Below are positions 8,709-16,835 of a stretch of 62,698 nt of DNA, piece after piece. The notes below the pieces were generated by a model. That model had not been told where the DNA came from. It did no database searches and saw only the letters and a list, made by a program, of their open reading frames with translations. Source of the DNA: an uncultured Oscillospiraceae bacterium. Its GTDB lineage: Bacteria; Bacillota; Clostridia; Oscillospirales; Ruminococcaceae. Made by a program: the position numbers and the translations under genes. Each line of letters starts with the position of its first letter. The first letter of the stretch is position 1. The DNA is taken from NCBI GenBank assembly GCA_910587135.1, contig CAJULF010000012.1:1-62698 (forward strand), read 5' to 3'.

Positions 8709-9493
8709 TACAGTTCACCTCCGCGGACAGAGGTTTGCGCCCTATCTGAAGCGATAAGCGTCAGCGTGTCTGTTATTTTTCTGTACAGATCATCGTTGGA
8801 GCAAAGCCCTCTGTAAAGCTGATGGAACACCATGCCGTCCTTTATGAACAGCACGCGCCCCGCATGGCTCGCCGCCTTTGCGGAATGGGTGACCATAATA
8901 ATGGTCTGCCCGTTTCGGTTTATCTGCGTGAAAAGCTCCAGCAGCTCATCGGAGCTTTTTGAATCAAGCGCGCCCGTAGGCTCGTCGGCAAGCAGCAGCT
9001 TCGGATTTGTGATTATAGCGCGGGCGGCGGCTACGCGCTGCTTTTGCCCGCCCGACAGCTCGTAAGGAAATTTCGACAGCAGCGCGGATAACCCAAGCTG
9101 CCGCGCCACCTCGTTCAGCCGCGTGTTCATTTCGGAATGCTTTTTCCCCGCAAGCACAAGAGGCAGAAGAATGTTGTCCTTTGCGGAAAAGGTATCCAGC
9201 AAATTAAAATCCTGAAACACAAAGCCCAGATTATCGCGGCGAAACAGCGCCATTGCGGATTCCTTGACCTTGGACAGCTCCTGACCGTCAAGTATCACGC
9301 TGCCGCCCGTGGGGCGGTCGAGAGCCGCCAGCATATTAAGCAGCGTGGTCTTTCCCGAACCGCTCTCGCCCATTACCGCGATATACTCTCCTGCCTCCGC
9401 GTTGAATGTAACGTTTTTCAGCGCCTCAACGTTATGTCCGCCAAAACGGGTAATGTATGTTTTTTTCAGATTTGACACTTCCAATATAGGCAT
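8708..9493 (-). CDS. BceA-like ABC transporter ATP-binding protein (261 aa)
   Basis: Clear ABC ATPase: Walker A GESGSGKT at residues 42-49, Q-loop in FVFQDFNLLD, signature LSGGQKQR at 146-153, Walker B LLLADEPT at about 167-174 and the switch His in VTHS. The family (MacB/BceA type) powers FtsX-like permeases. A short C-terminal extension follows the domain. The start is supported by AAAGGAG. It is the first gene of the operon continuing into the permease, a 53-aa membrane protein and a transglycosylase; expression likely depends on the direct repeats listed at 9628-9682. Confidence 0.93.
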   Translation of the reverse strand: MPILEVSNLKKTYITRFGGHNVEALKNVTFNAEAGEYIAVMGESGSGKTTLLNMLAALDRPTGGSVILDGQELSKVKESAMALFRRDNLGFVFQDFNLLDTFSAKDNILLPLVLAGKKHSEMNTRLNEVARQLGLSALLSKFPYELSGGQKQRVAAARAIITNPKLLLADEPTGALDSKSSDELLELFTQINRNGQTIIMVTHSAKAASHAGRVLFIKDGMVFHQLYRGLCSNDDLYRKITDTLTLIASDRAQTSVRGGEL

Positions 9494-9627
9494 AATTACA
9501 AACTCCTTTTGAATGTAATGAGGGCGGAAGCGGGAAAATCAATGCTGTTGATGTATTGACGAATTAAAGCTGTTGTTTATTACGGGAGGTTTCCGGTCCT
9601 GTGCCCCGCTTCCTTCCTCACGCTTAT

Positions 9628-9682
9628 ATTATAGCAGAAAATGAAAATCTTCGCCATTCATTTGCCTTACATTTACCTTACA
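9628..9682 (-). promoter_or_regulatory. Promoter with tandem 11-bp operator repeats for the ABC operon
   Basis: On the minus strand TATAAT (9628-9633) has a poor -35 (TGGCGA). Immediately upstream are two tandem 11-bp repeats, TGTAAGGTAAA and TGTAAGGCAAA (9661-9682). One-turn direct repeats abutting a weak -35 are typical of OmpR-family response regulators, as for bce operons. The regulator itself is not in the window. Confidence 0.65.
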
Positions 9683-9715
9683 ATATTGTAACATTTTCTA
9701 TCCCCCAAACGTACC

Positions 9716-9739
9716 GCGCCGCACGATAACGTGCGGCGC
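9716..9739. terminator. Perfect 10-bp GC hairpin after the GGDEF gene
   Basis: GCGCCGCACG/CGTGCGGCGC with an ATAA loop, 20 bp past the GGDEF stop. The minus-strand tail has only a short T stretch, so termination strength is uncertain. Confidence 0.5.
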
Positions 9740-9759
9740 CGCAAAAAATCCGATACCTC

Positions 9760-10860
9760 TTACACCACTATTACATTCTTCCCGCTGGTCTTGCCCTTAT
9801 ACAGCCTTTTGTCTACCGTGGAGATCATGGCGTCTATACTCTCGTGTGTTGAATGTTCGGTTTGCGATTTTTCATCGCTGTCGGCAAATCCGAAGGTCAT
9901 TGTAACGTGTACGCGTGAGTTCCCGTGAACTATATCCAAAGCGTTTATCTGTGCCTTTACAAGACTTATCCGGTCGAAGCACTCCTCTCTTGAGCCGCGC
10001 ATTATAATAAGGAACTCCTCGCCGCCCCATCGGCAGGCGATATCTTTCTCCCCCATATTTTTCATTACGATATCAGCTACGGTTTTAAGAACAATATCCC
10101 CGCAATCATGACCGTATGTGTCGTTGATCTTCTTGAAATCGTCGATATCCCCCATAACTATGCAGAAAAGCTCGTTTCCGTTCTCCAGCTCGTCAAAGAA
10201 TTTTCTCAGACTGTGGCGGTTGTACAATCCCGTAAGTGCGTCATGTGTGGCGGTAAAGGCAAGTCTGTCGTTGGTATCGTTCAGCTTGCGGAAAAGAGTA
10301 TGTATTTCCATGACGAACAGCATTGAAAAAAAGAAAATAAGCCCCGTATTGAAAAAAATATTTACCGAGCGCATAATTTCGGTTGAGCGCTGCGGAATAT
10401 CCCTTCCCATGAAAGTTTCCAACACCGAACCGTACCGATTTACAAAAAATATGCTGCCGGACATGGTAACAGCGGTAGTTACAGCCATTATCACAATAGT
10501 AAAACCGAATTTTTCACGGCAGGACAGAAACAGCGTGTATGTCGCCACAGGCAGCGCCATCATGGAATACATGAAAAAGCCCTCGTCGCAGCCCAGAAAA
10601 ACCGTGCAGCACACCGCGTGGACGGTAATCTCCGTATACGAGGTAATTATCCACCCGTAACAGTGCCTCTCAAAATTTCCCTTTTCACTGCTTAATGCTC
10701 CGATAAAATAAATTATAACGCTGAATATATTTATAACAGCCAGCGGATACACTCTTGAATAAAAAAACAGCAGCAGAAAGCTGATGTGCATAACCGCTCC
10801 AAAGCTGAACATGACCTGATATTTCAGTGAGCTTTTTATATTTATATTGAGCAGATCCAT
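9760..10860 (-). CDS. Membrane GGDEF diguanylate cyclase (366 aa)
   Basis: About 190 N-terminal residues form several hydrophobic helices, followed by a GGDEF domain with DALTGLYNRHSL at its start, DIDDFKKINDTYGH and the active-site RWGGEEFLIIM (GGEEF at about 279-283). It should make cyclic-di-GMP from two GTP at the membrane. No EAL domain is present and no clear RxxD inhibitory site is seen before the active site. The start at 10860 is chosen over one 17 codons upstream because GGAGG sits five bases before it. It is a single-gene unit. Confidence 0.92.
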   Translation of the reverse strand: MDLLNINIKSSLKYQVMFSFGAVMHISFLLLFFYSRVYPLAVINIFSVIIYFIGALSSEKGNFERHCYGWIITSYTEITVHAVCCTVFLGCDEGFFMYSMMALPVATYTLFLSCREKFGFTIVIMAVTTAVTMSGSIFFVNRYGSVLETFMGRDIPQRSTEIMRSVNIFFNTGLIFFFSMLFVMEIHTLFRKLNDTNDRLAFTATHDALTGLYNRHSLRKFFDELENGNELFCIVMGDIDDFKKINDTYGHDCGDIVLKTVADIVMKNMGEKDIACRWGGEEFLIIMRGSREECFDRISLVKAQINALDIVHGNSRVHVTMTFGFADSDEKSQTEHSTHESIDAMISTVDKRLYKGKTSGKNVIVV

Positions 10861-10960
10861 AATTTCCTCCAAAAGTATGTGTAAAGCTGTTTGCCGAAAA
10901 GAGTTCCGCAAACGCAGTTTTTATGCTGTCTTGCAGTTAGAAAAAGCACTGTAAACAAAC

Positions 10961-11235
10961 AATAATTTAGCTTATAACAACACAACAATTAAGAAGTCAA
11001 AGGCGCTGAAAGCCAAAATCCACTGTGCGCCCACGCATGAATTTCCCGCAATCCGCCGTGAAAGCGCAGCCCGCAAAGCGGGCGGAGCTTTTACGGCGAG
11101 ATAGCGCAAACAACGCGCAGCGTTGTTTGCAGCGGTGCGGGAAATTCTTTTTAATAATTCAGCTTTAGGTCAACATGACTTAACTGCATTTCAGCATTTT
11201 GTCAACATAGCTTGATAGCACAAATTATTATTTTT
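10961..11235 (+). repeat. Family B palindromic repeat, copy B1
   Basis: About 275 bp, matching B2 (56456-56750) in inverted orientation over nearly its full length. It carries stem GCAAACAACGC/GCGTTGTTTGC and stem GCCGTGAAAGC/GCTTTTACGGC with inner GCCCGC/GCGGGC. Terminal sequences AATAATTTAGCT and the complement of AGC(A)CAAATTATTA form imperfect inverted ends. Its right part TAGGTCAAC resembles family A. Confidence 0.85.
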
Positions 11236-11387
11236 TTCATTATAACATAAAATATATATTATTGTCAACATATATAAAGCAAATCGTTTTATTTTTAACA
11301 ATTTTTTTGCCGATGATCTTTAATATTTGCGCAATCAGTGATTATAATATATTCAGAGGTTTTTCACCTTAAAAGGAAAAATATCCC

Positions 11388-11446
11388 TTGACAAATGCCA
11401 AGACATATGGTATAATTAAATCATCGGAAATCGATAATCATTACTG
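11388..11446 (+). promoter_or_regulatory. Rubrerythrin promoter with a possible PerR box
   Basis: TTGACA (11388-11393) and TATAAT (11411-11416), spacer 17 bp. Downstream, 11432-11446 reads CGATAATCATTACTG, close to the PerR consensus core ATAATnATTAT. PerR control of rubrerythrin is known in clostridia; here it is inference from one site. Confidence 0.7.
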
Positions 11447-11523
11447 ATTTCATACCCAATTACAATATCATTCTATGCCATTGTAAAAAAGGCGTTATGA
11501 GATCGAATTTAGGAGGTTAAACT

Positions 11524-12069
11524 ATGAAGTATGTATGTCCTGTATGCGGATACGTTCACATCGGCGATTCCGCTCCCGAAAAATGTCCCCAGTGCGGTGT
11601 TCCCGGCAGCAAGTTCAGAGCGGAGGAGAGCACCGATAAGCTCGTATTTGCCGATGAGCACAGAATCGGTATCGCGGACGGCGTTCCCGAGGAGATTCTT
11701 GAGGGTCTGCGCGCTAACTTTACCGGCGAGTGCACCGAGGTTGGTATGTACCTTGCTATGGCGAGAGCTGCTCACAGAGAGGGCTACCCCGAGGTAGGTC
11801 TGTACTACGAAAAGGCAGCGTGGGAAGAGGCTGAGCACGCGGCTAAATTCGCGGAGCTTCTGGGTGAGGTCGTTTCCGCGTCCACCAAGGAAAATCTGAC
11901 AAAGAGAGTTGCCGCCGAGCATGGCGCGACACAGGGCAAGTTGGATCTTGCAAAGCTCGCAAAGCAGCTTAACCTCGACGCTATCCATGACACCGTTCAC
12001 GAGATGGCTAAGGACGAGGCAAGACACGGCAAGGCTTTTGAGGGTCTGCTGAACCGCTACTTCAAGTAA
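11524..12069 (+). CDS. Reverse-type rubrerythrin (181 aa)
   Basis: The N-terminus has a rubredoxin-like iron centre, CPVCG at residues 5-9 and CPQCG at 21-25. A ferritin-like diiron domain follows with a GECTEVGMYL segment, EEAEHAAKF and DEARHGKAF carrying the Glu and ExxH iron ligands. The rubredoxin domain before rather than after the diiron domain is the order of reverse rubrerythrins, which in Clostridium act as peroxide and oxygen reductases. It is monocistronic with a strong promoter, AGGAGG ribosome binding site and terminator. Confidence 0.93.
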   Translation: MKYVCPVCGYVHIGDSAPEKCPQCGVPGSKFRAEESTDKLVFADEHRIGIADGVPEEILEGLRANFTGECTEVGMYLAMARAAHREGYPEVGLYYEKAAWEEAEHAAKFAELLGEVVSASTKENLTKRVAAEHGATQGKLDLAKLAKQLNLDAIHDTVHEMAKDEARHGKAFEGLLNRYFK

Positions 12070-12080
12070 TAGAGCACAAG

Positions 12081-12109
12081 CTACCCTGCCATATTGGCAG
12101 GGTAGTTTT
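12081..12109 (+). terminator. Rubrerythrin terminator (first copy of a duplicated hairpin)
   Basis: Perfect stem CTACCCTGCC/GGCAGGGTAG, loop ATATT, tail TTTTC. It abuts repeat A4, and a near-identical hairpin follows that repeat at 12307. Confidence 0.9.
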
Positions 12110-12110
12110 C

Positions 12111-12302
12111 AGTCTGTAGAAAAAGCCCATTTGCCGCGCAATGTCGGCGCATTAAATTTCAAAAAGTCGTGCGTTTGCGAACGCAAACGCGCGGTTTCCG
12201 TTAGGCATGCGGAGTGAAGCGAAGCGGAACGGAGTATGACTAACGGAAATTTTGAATTTTTTTTAAATAATTCGCCCTTGGTCAACCTTTATATACCGTC
12301 TG
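12111..12302 (+). repeat. Family A palindromic repeat, copy A4
   Basis: Complete copy from AGTCTGTAGAAAAAGCC to TTTATATACCGTCTG. Stems GCGTTTGC/GCAAACGC and TTTCCGTTAGGCAT/ATGACTAACGGAAA. It is flanked by two copies of the same hairpin. Confidence 0.92.
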
Positions 12303-12306
12303 CAAG

Positions 12307-12338
12307 CTCCCCCGCCATATTGGCAGGGGAGTTTTTTA
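12307..12338. terminator. Second copy of the rubrerythrin-locus hairpin
   Basis: CTCCCCCGCC/GGCAGGGGAG with the same ATATT loop and a GTTTTTT tail. Compared with 12081-12105 one base pair has changed from A-T to C-G in both arms, and one position is now a C-A mismatch. It may also serve the convergent gene ending at 12349. Confidence 0.8.
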
Positions 12339-12348
12339 TACAGCGTTT

Positions 12349-12723
12349 TTATTTAGGGTTGCCGTTTCTGTCAAACCGTTTGTGCAGCCCGACCTCAGTA
12401 AGGATTATCGAAGCTGTCAGCAGAACCATCTGCAAAGTGTTGATACCTACGCAAATCAAGGCACAGGTGTCCTCGTCAAAGTTTTTTACAATGCCTGCGA
12501 TTCCTCCTGCCGCTCCGATTATAGCTGCGGGTATCATGAAAATAAAGCTATACCTCACATACATCCATTGTGCGGTGTTCCAAGTCAGCTCGTTCTTTTC
12601 CGCAATTGAGGTATGATAACCAATCAATCCGCCGAAACGGGGCGGAAAGCGTTTTATCAGCACCACTATAACCAGCATTATTAAAGGAATTTGAAGATCA
12701 AACACAAGAAAAAGTATGTTCAA
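12349..12723 (-). CDS. SdpI-like membrane protein (about 124 aa)
   Basis: The segment IKRFPPRFGGLIGYHTSIAEKNELTWNTAQ matches the SdpI/YhfL family pattern (GYRT, then E-TW-A), followed by two hydrophobic helices. SdpI of Bacillus gives immunity to the SdpC killing toxin, but most family members have no known role. The chosen TTG start at 12723 has GGGGTGA five bases upstream; a GTG at 12762 lacks one. It is the last gene after an SPFH, RHH and YhfC group on the same strand. Confidence 0.72.
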   Translation of the reverse strand: MNILFLVFDLQIPLIMLVIVVLIKRFPPRFGGLIGYHTSIAEKNELTWNTAQWMYVRYSFIFMIPAAIIGAAGGIAGIVKNFDEDTCALICVGINTLQMVLLTASIILTEVGLHKRFDRNGNPK

Positions 12724-12784
12724 CAAATCACCCCACAAACTATCCCAACGGCATATCCGCACAACAGAACCGATACGAGCAGTA

Positions 12785-12964
12785 TCATTCCTCGTCCTTT
12801 CCGCGCTTTTTCCGCTTTTTCACGCATTCCGTCAGCATATACTCTATCTGCCCGTTTACCGAGCGGAAATCTTCCTCCGCCCACTGCATAAGCTCCGAGT
12901 AGAGCGACGCGGAAAGCCGCAAGGGTATCTGTTTTTTGGAATTCTTTTCATCTTTTTCCGCCAT
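12785..12964 (-). CDS. Arc-type ribbon-helix-helix protein (59 aa)
   Basis: The core IPLRLSASLYSELMQWAEEDFRSVNGQIEYML has the beta-strand plus two-helix pattern of Arc/MetJ-like DNA-binding proteins, with RSVNGQIE as the second helix start. Both termini are highly charged. ATG at 12964 is preferred over a GTG three codons upstream because GAGGGTG precedes it. It is encoded between YhfC-like and SdpI-like genes, and could regulate the cluster, whose promoter at 14901 carries dyad repeats. No toxin partner is seen. Confidence 0.8.
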   Translation of the reverse strand: MAEKDEKNSKKQIPLRLSASLYSELMQWAEEDFRSVNGQIEYMLTECVKKRKKRGKDEE

Positions 12965-12981
12965 ATCGCTCACCCTCTTTT

Positions 12982-13779
12982 TTATCGTGGATTTTCTCCC
13001 CTTCTGTCCGCCCTGATTATTTTATATGTTGGTACAGCCACAGCCGCCGTCATTACCACCATAGGGATATGAACCGCGAGTACAGAAGTTATCACTCCCA
13101 CCTGATACATTACCGCGACCGAATCCAACAGAGCATGGAGAAGTATCGCCGCGGGAAGCAGCATAAGCCTGCCCTTTTCCGCTGACTTATACACTATCAC
13201 CGACATACAAACATGGAACGTCATGGCTATCAGCCGCTCAAAAAGCCCAAGTGCGACGATGCCGAAGTCCGACTGAGCTATCGCGTCTATCTGGAGTCTG
13301 ACTGCTTCGGCAAGCTCCGCGTTGCCCAGTGTTGCCTGCTCAACAAACACATCTAAGCCCACTGCGTTGACGCTCACCGCTACAAAGGCATTGGACAGAA
13401 GCCCCGCGCCCAACAGCGCCATCGCCTCAAAGCCGCCGTGCCCAAGACCCATCATTACCGCGTTATGAGCCGTGCGGTGATTTTTCATAAATGCCTTGTA
13501 TGCAACGAAACGTCCCGTTTCCTCAAACACGCCGGCAGCCAGACAGCCGTAAACACAGTAGAGTACCTTGTTTCCGCTCACAACGGGCAGCATTACTGTG
13601 TGAAGAAGCTGCTCCAGAATAAGTGCGAACACCAGAAAGGTTCCTGCACCTAAAAGTGCCGAGGGTAGCCACGCGTCCCTGCGCCACCTCTTATACACGA
13701 TTATCGCCGCTATCGGAATAATTACAGCCAACAACCCGCCTATGACCAACGCGGCAATAGTACCATTTGAAATATTCAT
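12982..13779 (-). CDS. YhfC-family polytopic membrane protein, putative intramembrane metalloprotease (265 aa)
   Basis: Seven or eight hydrophobic segments and the YhfC signature GVFEETGRFVAYK, then MMGLGHGGFEA. The EExxR and HxxxE/H arrangement is that of the PrsW/CPBP-like glutamic or metallo intramembrane proteases, so proteolysis in the membrane is possible but unproven. Start chosen at 13779, where GGGAG stands seven bases upstream, rather than ten codons earlier. It lies between the SPFH and RHH genes; the grouping suggests a membrane-organisation role. Confidence 0.85.
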   Translation of the reverse strand: MNISNGTIAALVIGGLLAVIIPIAAIIVYKRWRRDAWLPSALLGAGTFLVFALILEQLLHTVMLPVVSGNKVLYCVYGCLAAGVFEETGRFVAYKAFMKNHRTAHNAVMMGLGHGGFEAMALLGAGLLSNAFVAVSVNAVGLDVFVEQATLGNAELAEAVRLQIDAIAQSDFGIVALGLFERLIAMTFHVCMSVIVYKSAEKGRLMLLPAAILLHALLDSVAVMYQVGVITSVLAVHIPMVVMTAAVAVPTYKIIRADRRGENPR

Positions 13780-13882
13780 GTCAAACTCCCGATTATCAAA
13801 AATTACCATGCGGGCTTAGACACCGTCTGCTCTCGGCGTGTGCCGCCAAGACTGCGCCCGATATGTAATGTCCGCCCGCGCC

Positions 13883-14875
13883 TTAGTATATTGAGCCGCT
13901 GTTCACTATCGGCTGAGCGTCCTTGTTGCCGCAGAGCACCACAAGCAGGTTGCTCACCATCTGCGCCTTGCGCTCCTCGTCGAGCTCGCAGACCTGACTT
14001 TCGCTCAGCTTGTGCAGAGCCATCTCCACCATGCCCACAGCGCCGTCCACTATCTTCTGGCGCGCTTCGATAATGGCGGTAGCCTGCTGCCGCTGGAGCA
14101 TCGCCGCGGCTATCTCGGGGGCATACGCAAGGTGAGTTATACGCGCCTCGATGATCTCCAGACCAGCGTTATCCACCCGCTTCTGAAGCTCCTCGCGAAG
14201 CTGCGCGCACACCTCCTGCGCCGAACCGCGTAGTGTCTTTTCATCGGAATCCGTGCTGTCGTAGGGGTAGCACCTCGCAACGTCGCGCAGGGTGGAATCC
14301 GCCTGAATGGACAGGAAGGTTTCGTAATTATCCACGTTGAACAGAGCCTTTGCGGTATTCACTACCCGCCACACTACCACTATCCCGACCTCTATGGGGT
14401 TGCCCATCTGGTCGTTGATCTTCTGCTTTTTGTTATCATGGGTAAGCATTTTAAGGGACACCTTGGTCCTCGTACGGTTCACAGCCGCCGTACTTCCGTT
14501 GGGAGCGGTGACCAGCGTGACAACAGCATTGCTGCTCTGAGGCACAGCCGCGGAGCAAAAGGGATTTATAAAGTAAAAGCCCTCTCTCTTAAGCGTTCCG
14601 ATATATTTGCCGAACAGCGTAAGCACCAAAGCCTCGTTGGGTTTTATCACGCGCAGCCCTATAAAAGGAAACCACCCTATTGCAAGCCATATTATACCCA
14701 CAATAAGCATTGCAAAATTAGCCGCGTTCTCTTCCGCATCAAGCCTTACTGCCGCCGCAATGGTCAGAGCAAGCGCTCCGAGATATAATATTATACCTCC
14801 GAAAAGAACCGCCCAGCCGTTAACAGCCCTCAAATCACGTTCTTCATAACGATCGGCGCTTTTGTTGTCCTTCAT
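13883..14875 (-). CDS. SPFH/band-7 domain membrane protein (330 aa)
   Basis: Two hydrophobic helices near the N-terminus (about residues 18-72) are followed by an SPFH domain beginning around VIKPNEALVLTLFGKYIGTL, and a helical Ala/Glu-rich region (EIAAAMLQRQQATAIIEARQKIVDG) typical of flotillin/stomatin oligomerisation. Such proteins scaffold membrane microdomains. Start at 14875 is supported by GAGGAGG. It heads the SPFH-YhfC-RHH-SdpI group and has a consensus promoter with dyad repeats over the start of transcription. Confidence 0.92.
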   Translation of the reverse strand: MKDNKSADRYEERDLRAVNGWAVLFGGIILYLGALALTIAAAVRLDAEENAANFAMLIVGIIWLAIGWFPFIGLRVIKPNEALVLTLFGKYIGTLKREGFYFINPFCSAAVPQSSNAVVTLVTAPNGSTAAVNRTRTKVSLKMLTHDNKKQKINDQMGNPIEVGIVVVWRVVNTAKALFNVDNYETFLSIQADSTLRDVARCYPYDSTDSDEKTLRGSAQEVCAQLREELQKRVDNAGLEIIEARITHLAYAPEIAAAMLQRQQATAIIEARQKIVDGAVGMVEMALHKLSESQVCELDEERKAQMVSNLLVVLCGNKDAQPIVNSGSIY

Positions 14876-14900
14876 AAAATTACCTCCTCTTAGCAATCTT

Positions 14901-14957
14901 TGTGATATCATTTTGATATCTTGATAAGATTATAACACCTCTTTTTAAGTTTGTCAA
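14901..14957 (-). promoter_or_regulatory. Promoter and probable operator of the SPFH cluster
   Basis: Minus strand TTGACA (14952-14957) and TATAAT (14929-14934), 17-bp spacer. Directly downstream the sequence has three TGATA-type half sites, including GATATC twice with a 5-bp gap (14904-14920). A repressor could bind here; the cluster's own RHH protein is a candidate. Confidence 0.7.
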
Positions 14958-15034
14958 TAGTTTTGGAGAAATTTTTTAGAAAACCATACACTTAAAATGT
15001 GAGCCGACCAAACCATTTTGCCTGTTTACCGAAA

Positions 15035-15084
15035 AGCTCATTTGCGTCGACATTGCGTGGCAAATAGGCTTTTTCTACAGACTG
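15035..15084 (-). repeat. Family A fragment, copy A5
   Basis: Only the left end of family A remains, in reverse orientation: ACATTGCGTGGCAAATAGG, then CTTTTTCTACAGACTG. It abuts the chemoreceptor gene terminator hairpin at 15085. Confidence 0.8.
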
Positions 15085-15110
15085 ACGGGAGCCGCAAAAA
15101 CGGCTCCCGT
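15085..15110 (-). terminator. Terminator-like hairpin after the chemoreceptor gene
   Basis: Perfect stem ACGGGAGCCG/CGGCTCCCGT with a CAAAAA loop, 20 bp past the stop. The A5 fragment joins it directly, as at the other hairpin-linked A copies. Confidence 0.75.
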
Positions 15111-15130
15111 GAAAATAAATATAAAACGAA

Positions 15131-16780
15131 TTACGATTTTAAAGTAAATTTGCTTATCTGCTCCTGAAGGATACGAGCCTGACCGAAAAGCTCCGCGCTT
15201 ACCGCTGCGGCTTCCTCGCTGCCCGCGGTGTTGGTCTGGGTAACCAGAGATATCTGTCCGATACCGTCGGTGACCTGCATGATACCGTCCGCCTCGTCGC
15301 GCACCGCGTCGGTTACAATGCTTATATCGCCGTTGGAGCGTGTTACAAGGTCCATTGTGTTCCGAAGCGTTTCGGATACCTCGCTTACTATCTCAATTCC
15401 CCTGTTCGCTGCCTTTACGCAGTTATCGATAAGCTCCTTGGTTGCCTTGGAAGCCTCGTCGGACTGGATAGCCAGACTGCGCACCTCGTCCGCTACGACT
15501 GCAAAGCCCTTGCCCGCGTCGCCCGCTCTCGCAGCCTCGATAGCCGCGTTGAGCGCCAGAATATTCGTCTGGAACGCGATATTTTCAATAGTGGAGATAA
15601 TCTGCCCGATCTGCTGCGACGAGTTGTTGACGTCCGCCATAGCGGTCATCATCAGTTTCATCTGTTCACCGCCCTCGGTGACCTTCTCTCCCGTAAGACG
15701 TGCCTGTTCCATAGCGCCTTGCGCCGTTTCAACGTTTTTCTTCGCTCCGTTGAACAGCGTATCCAGCGTAGCGTTAAGCTGCTGAATGGAGCTTGCCTGC
15801 TCCATAGCCCCCTGAGCGACCGACTGAGAGCTGTTGGAGAGCTGCTCGGCATCCGCAAATATACGCCGCTCCGCGCTTTTTATCTCGCCAAGGGTAGCGG
15901 ACATTGTGTCGGTAAAGCTTTCAATAGAGGTCTGTATCGAACTGAAATCGCCTATATAGTCCGCGAACGTATCCACATTGAAATTGCCGACAGAGAACTC
16001 TCCCATAATATTGTTTATATCGGACACATAACCGTTTATCTGATTAAGCGACTGCTTCAGCGTGTTGACAAGATCGCCTATTTCGTCATCTGACTTGTAC
16101 GATATGTCAAGCTCCAGTTTTCCTTTCTGAAGCACCTTGGTACTGTCGGTGACCTTTATGATCGGCTTTACAACGCGGCTGATTACATACTGAACAAGAC
16201 TCGCCAGACAAACCAGCGCCAGAATAAGGCAGACAGCGGATGTGATGTGCATCAAAGATATCGTGTCCTCCATCAGCTCCGTGCGCCCGTCGCTGAGCTG
16301 CTCACCGCGCAGTATGACCTCGTCCATTATTCCAACCAGCGTAACAAGGTTGGTCTGAATCGTTTCGCGGTAATAATCCTGCGCCTCGTCAGGAGATGTT
16401 TTCATCAGCTCCAGCACATAGTTTGCCGAGTTGTGAAGCTCCTTATGCAGCGGCTCAAGCTCCGCGCGCAGTTCAAGCATGGCGCTGTCCTCTGTACCCG
16501 CATCGCCATATATCCATTGTCCGAGAACACAAGTCGTGGGGTCGGTGCTGCCAGTGAACTCAGCCCCCTCATACAGCGCATTGCTTAGGTTTGACGACCA
16601 TTTGTAATGGGCGGTCTCCGCCTGACGAACCTTGTTGAGAAGCTCCGTAACCTTAATCGTGTCATCATGAATAACATCAATACGAATAATATTAAATGTT
16701 GTCATGAAGCTGAAAATCAAAACCGAAATAAGCGCCGCCGCCACTCGGAAGCCAACCATTTTTTTAATGCTCTTTTTCAT
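15131..16780 (-). CDS. Methyl-accepting chemotaxis protein with extracytoplasmic CZB domain (549 aa)
   Basis: Transmembrane helices at about residues 11-31 and 180-202 bracket a sensor region. That region fits the chemoreceptor zinc-binding (CZB) motif: H58, W61, C84, G87, W89, H112 and H116 in HYKW, CVLGQW and HKELH. A HAMP domain (VVKPIIKVTDS onward) and a signalling domain follow, with the hairpin tip NIAFQTNILALNAAIEAARAGDAGKGFAVVADEVR. CZB domains sense zinc or oxidants such as hypochlorite; location outside the membrane is inferred from the two helices. The gene has a leader with an intrinsic terminator. Confidence 0.95.
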   Translation of the reverse strand: MKKSIKKMVGFRVAAALISVLIFSFMTTFNIIRIDVIHDDTIKVTELLNKVRQAETAHYKWSSNLSNALYEGAEFTGSTDPTTCVLGQWIYGDAGTEDSAMLELRAELEPLHKELHNSANYVLELMKTSPDEAQDYYRETIQTNLVTLVGIMDEVILRGEQLSDGRTELMEDTISLMHITSAVCLILALVCLASLVQYVISRVVKPIIKVTDSTKVLQKGKLELDISYKSDDEIGDLVNTLKQSLNQINGYVSDINNIMGEFSVGNFNVDTFADYIGDFSSIQTSIESFTDTMSATLGEIKSAERRIFADAEQLSNSSQSVAQGAMEQASSIQQLNATLDTLFNGAKKNVETAQGAMEQARLTGEKVTEGGEQMKLMMTAMADVNNSSQQIGQIISTIENIAFQTNILALNAAIEAARAGDAGKGFAVVADEVRSLAIQSDEASKATKELIDNCVKAANRGIEIVSEVSETLRNTMDLVTRSNGDISIVTDAVRDEADGIMQVTDGIGQISLVTQTNTAGSEEAAAVSAELFGQARILQEQISKFTLKS

Positions 16781-16835
16781 AAGACATTATCCTTTCTTAA
16801 AAAGATTATTTTCTGACATTTCGTCATATAAGTAT

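Noticed and set aside
12785..12964. Antitoxin of a toxin-antitoxin pair
   Set aside because: The RHH protein has no adjacent toxin-sized gene of known type; its neighbours are polytopic membrane proteins.
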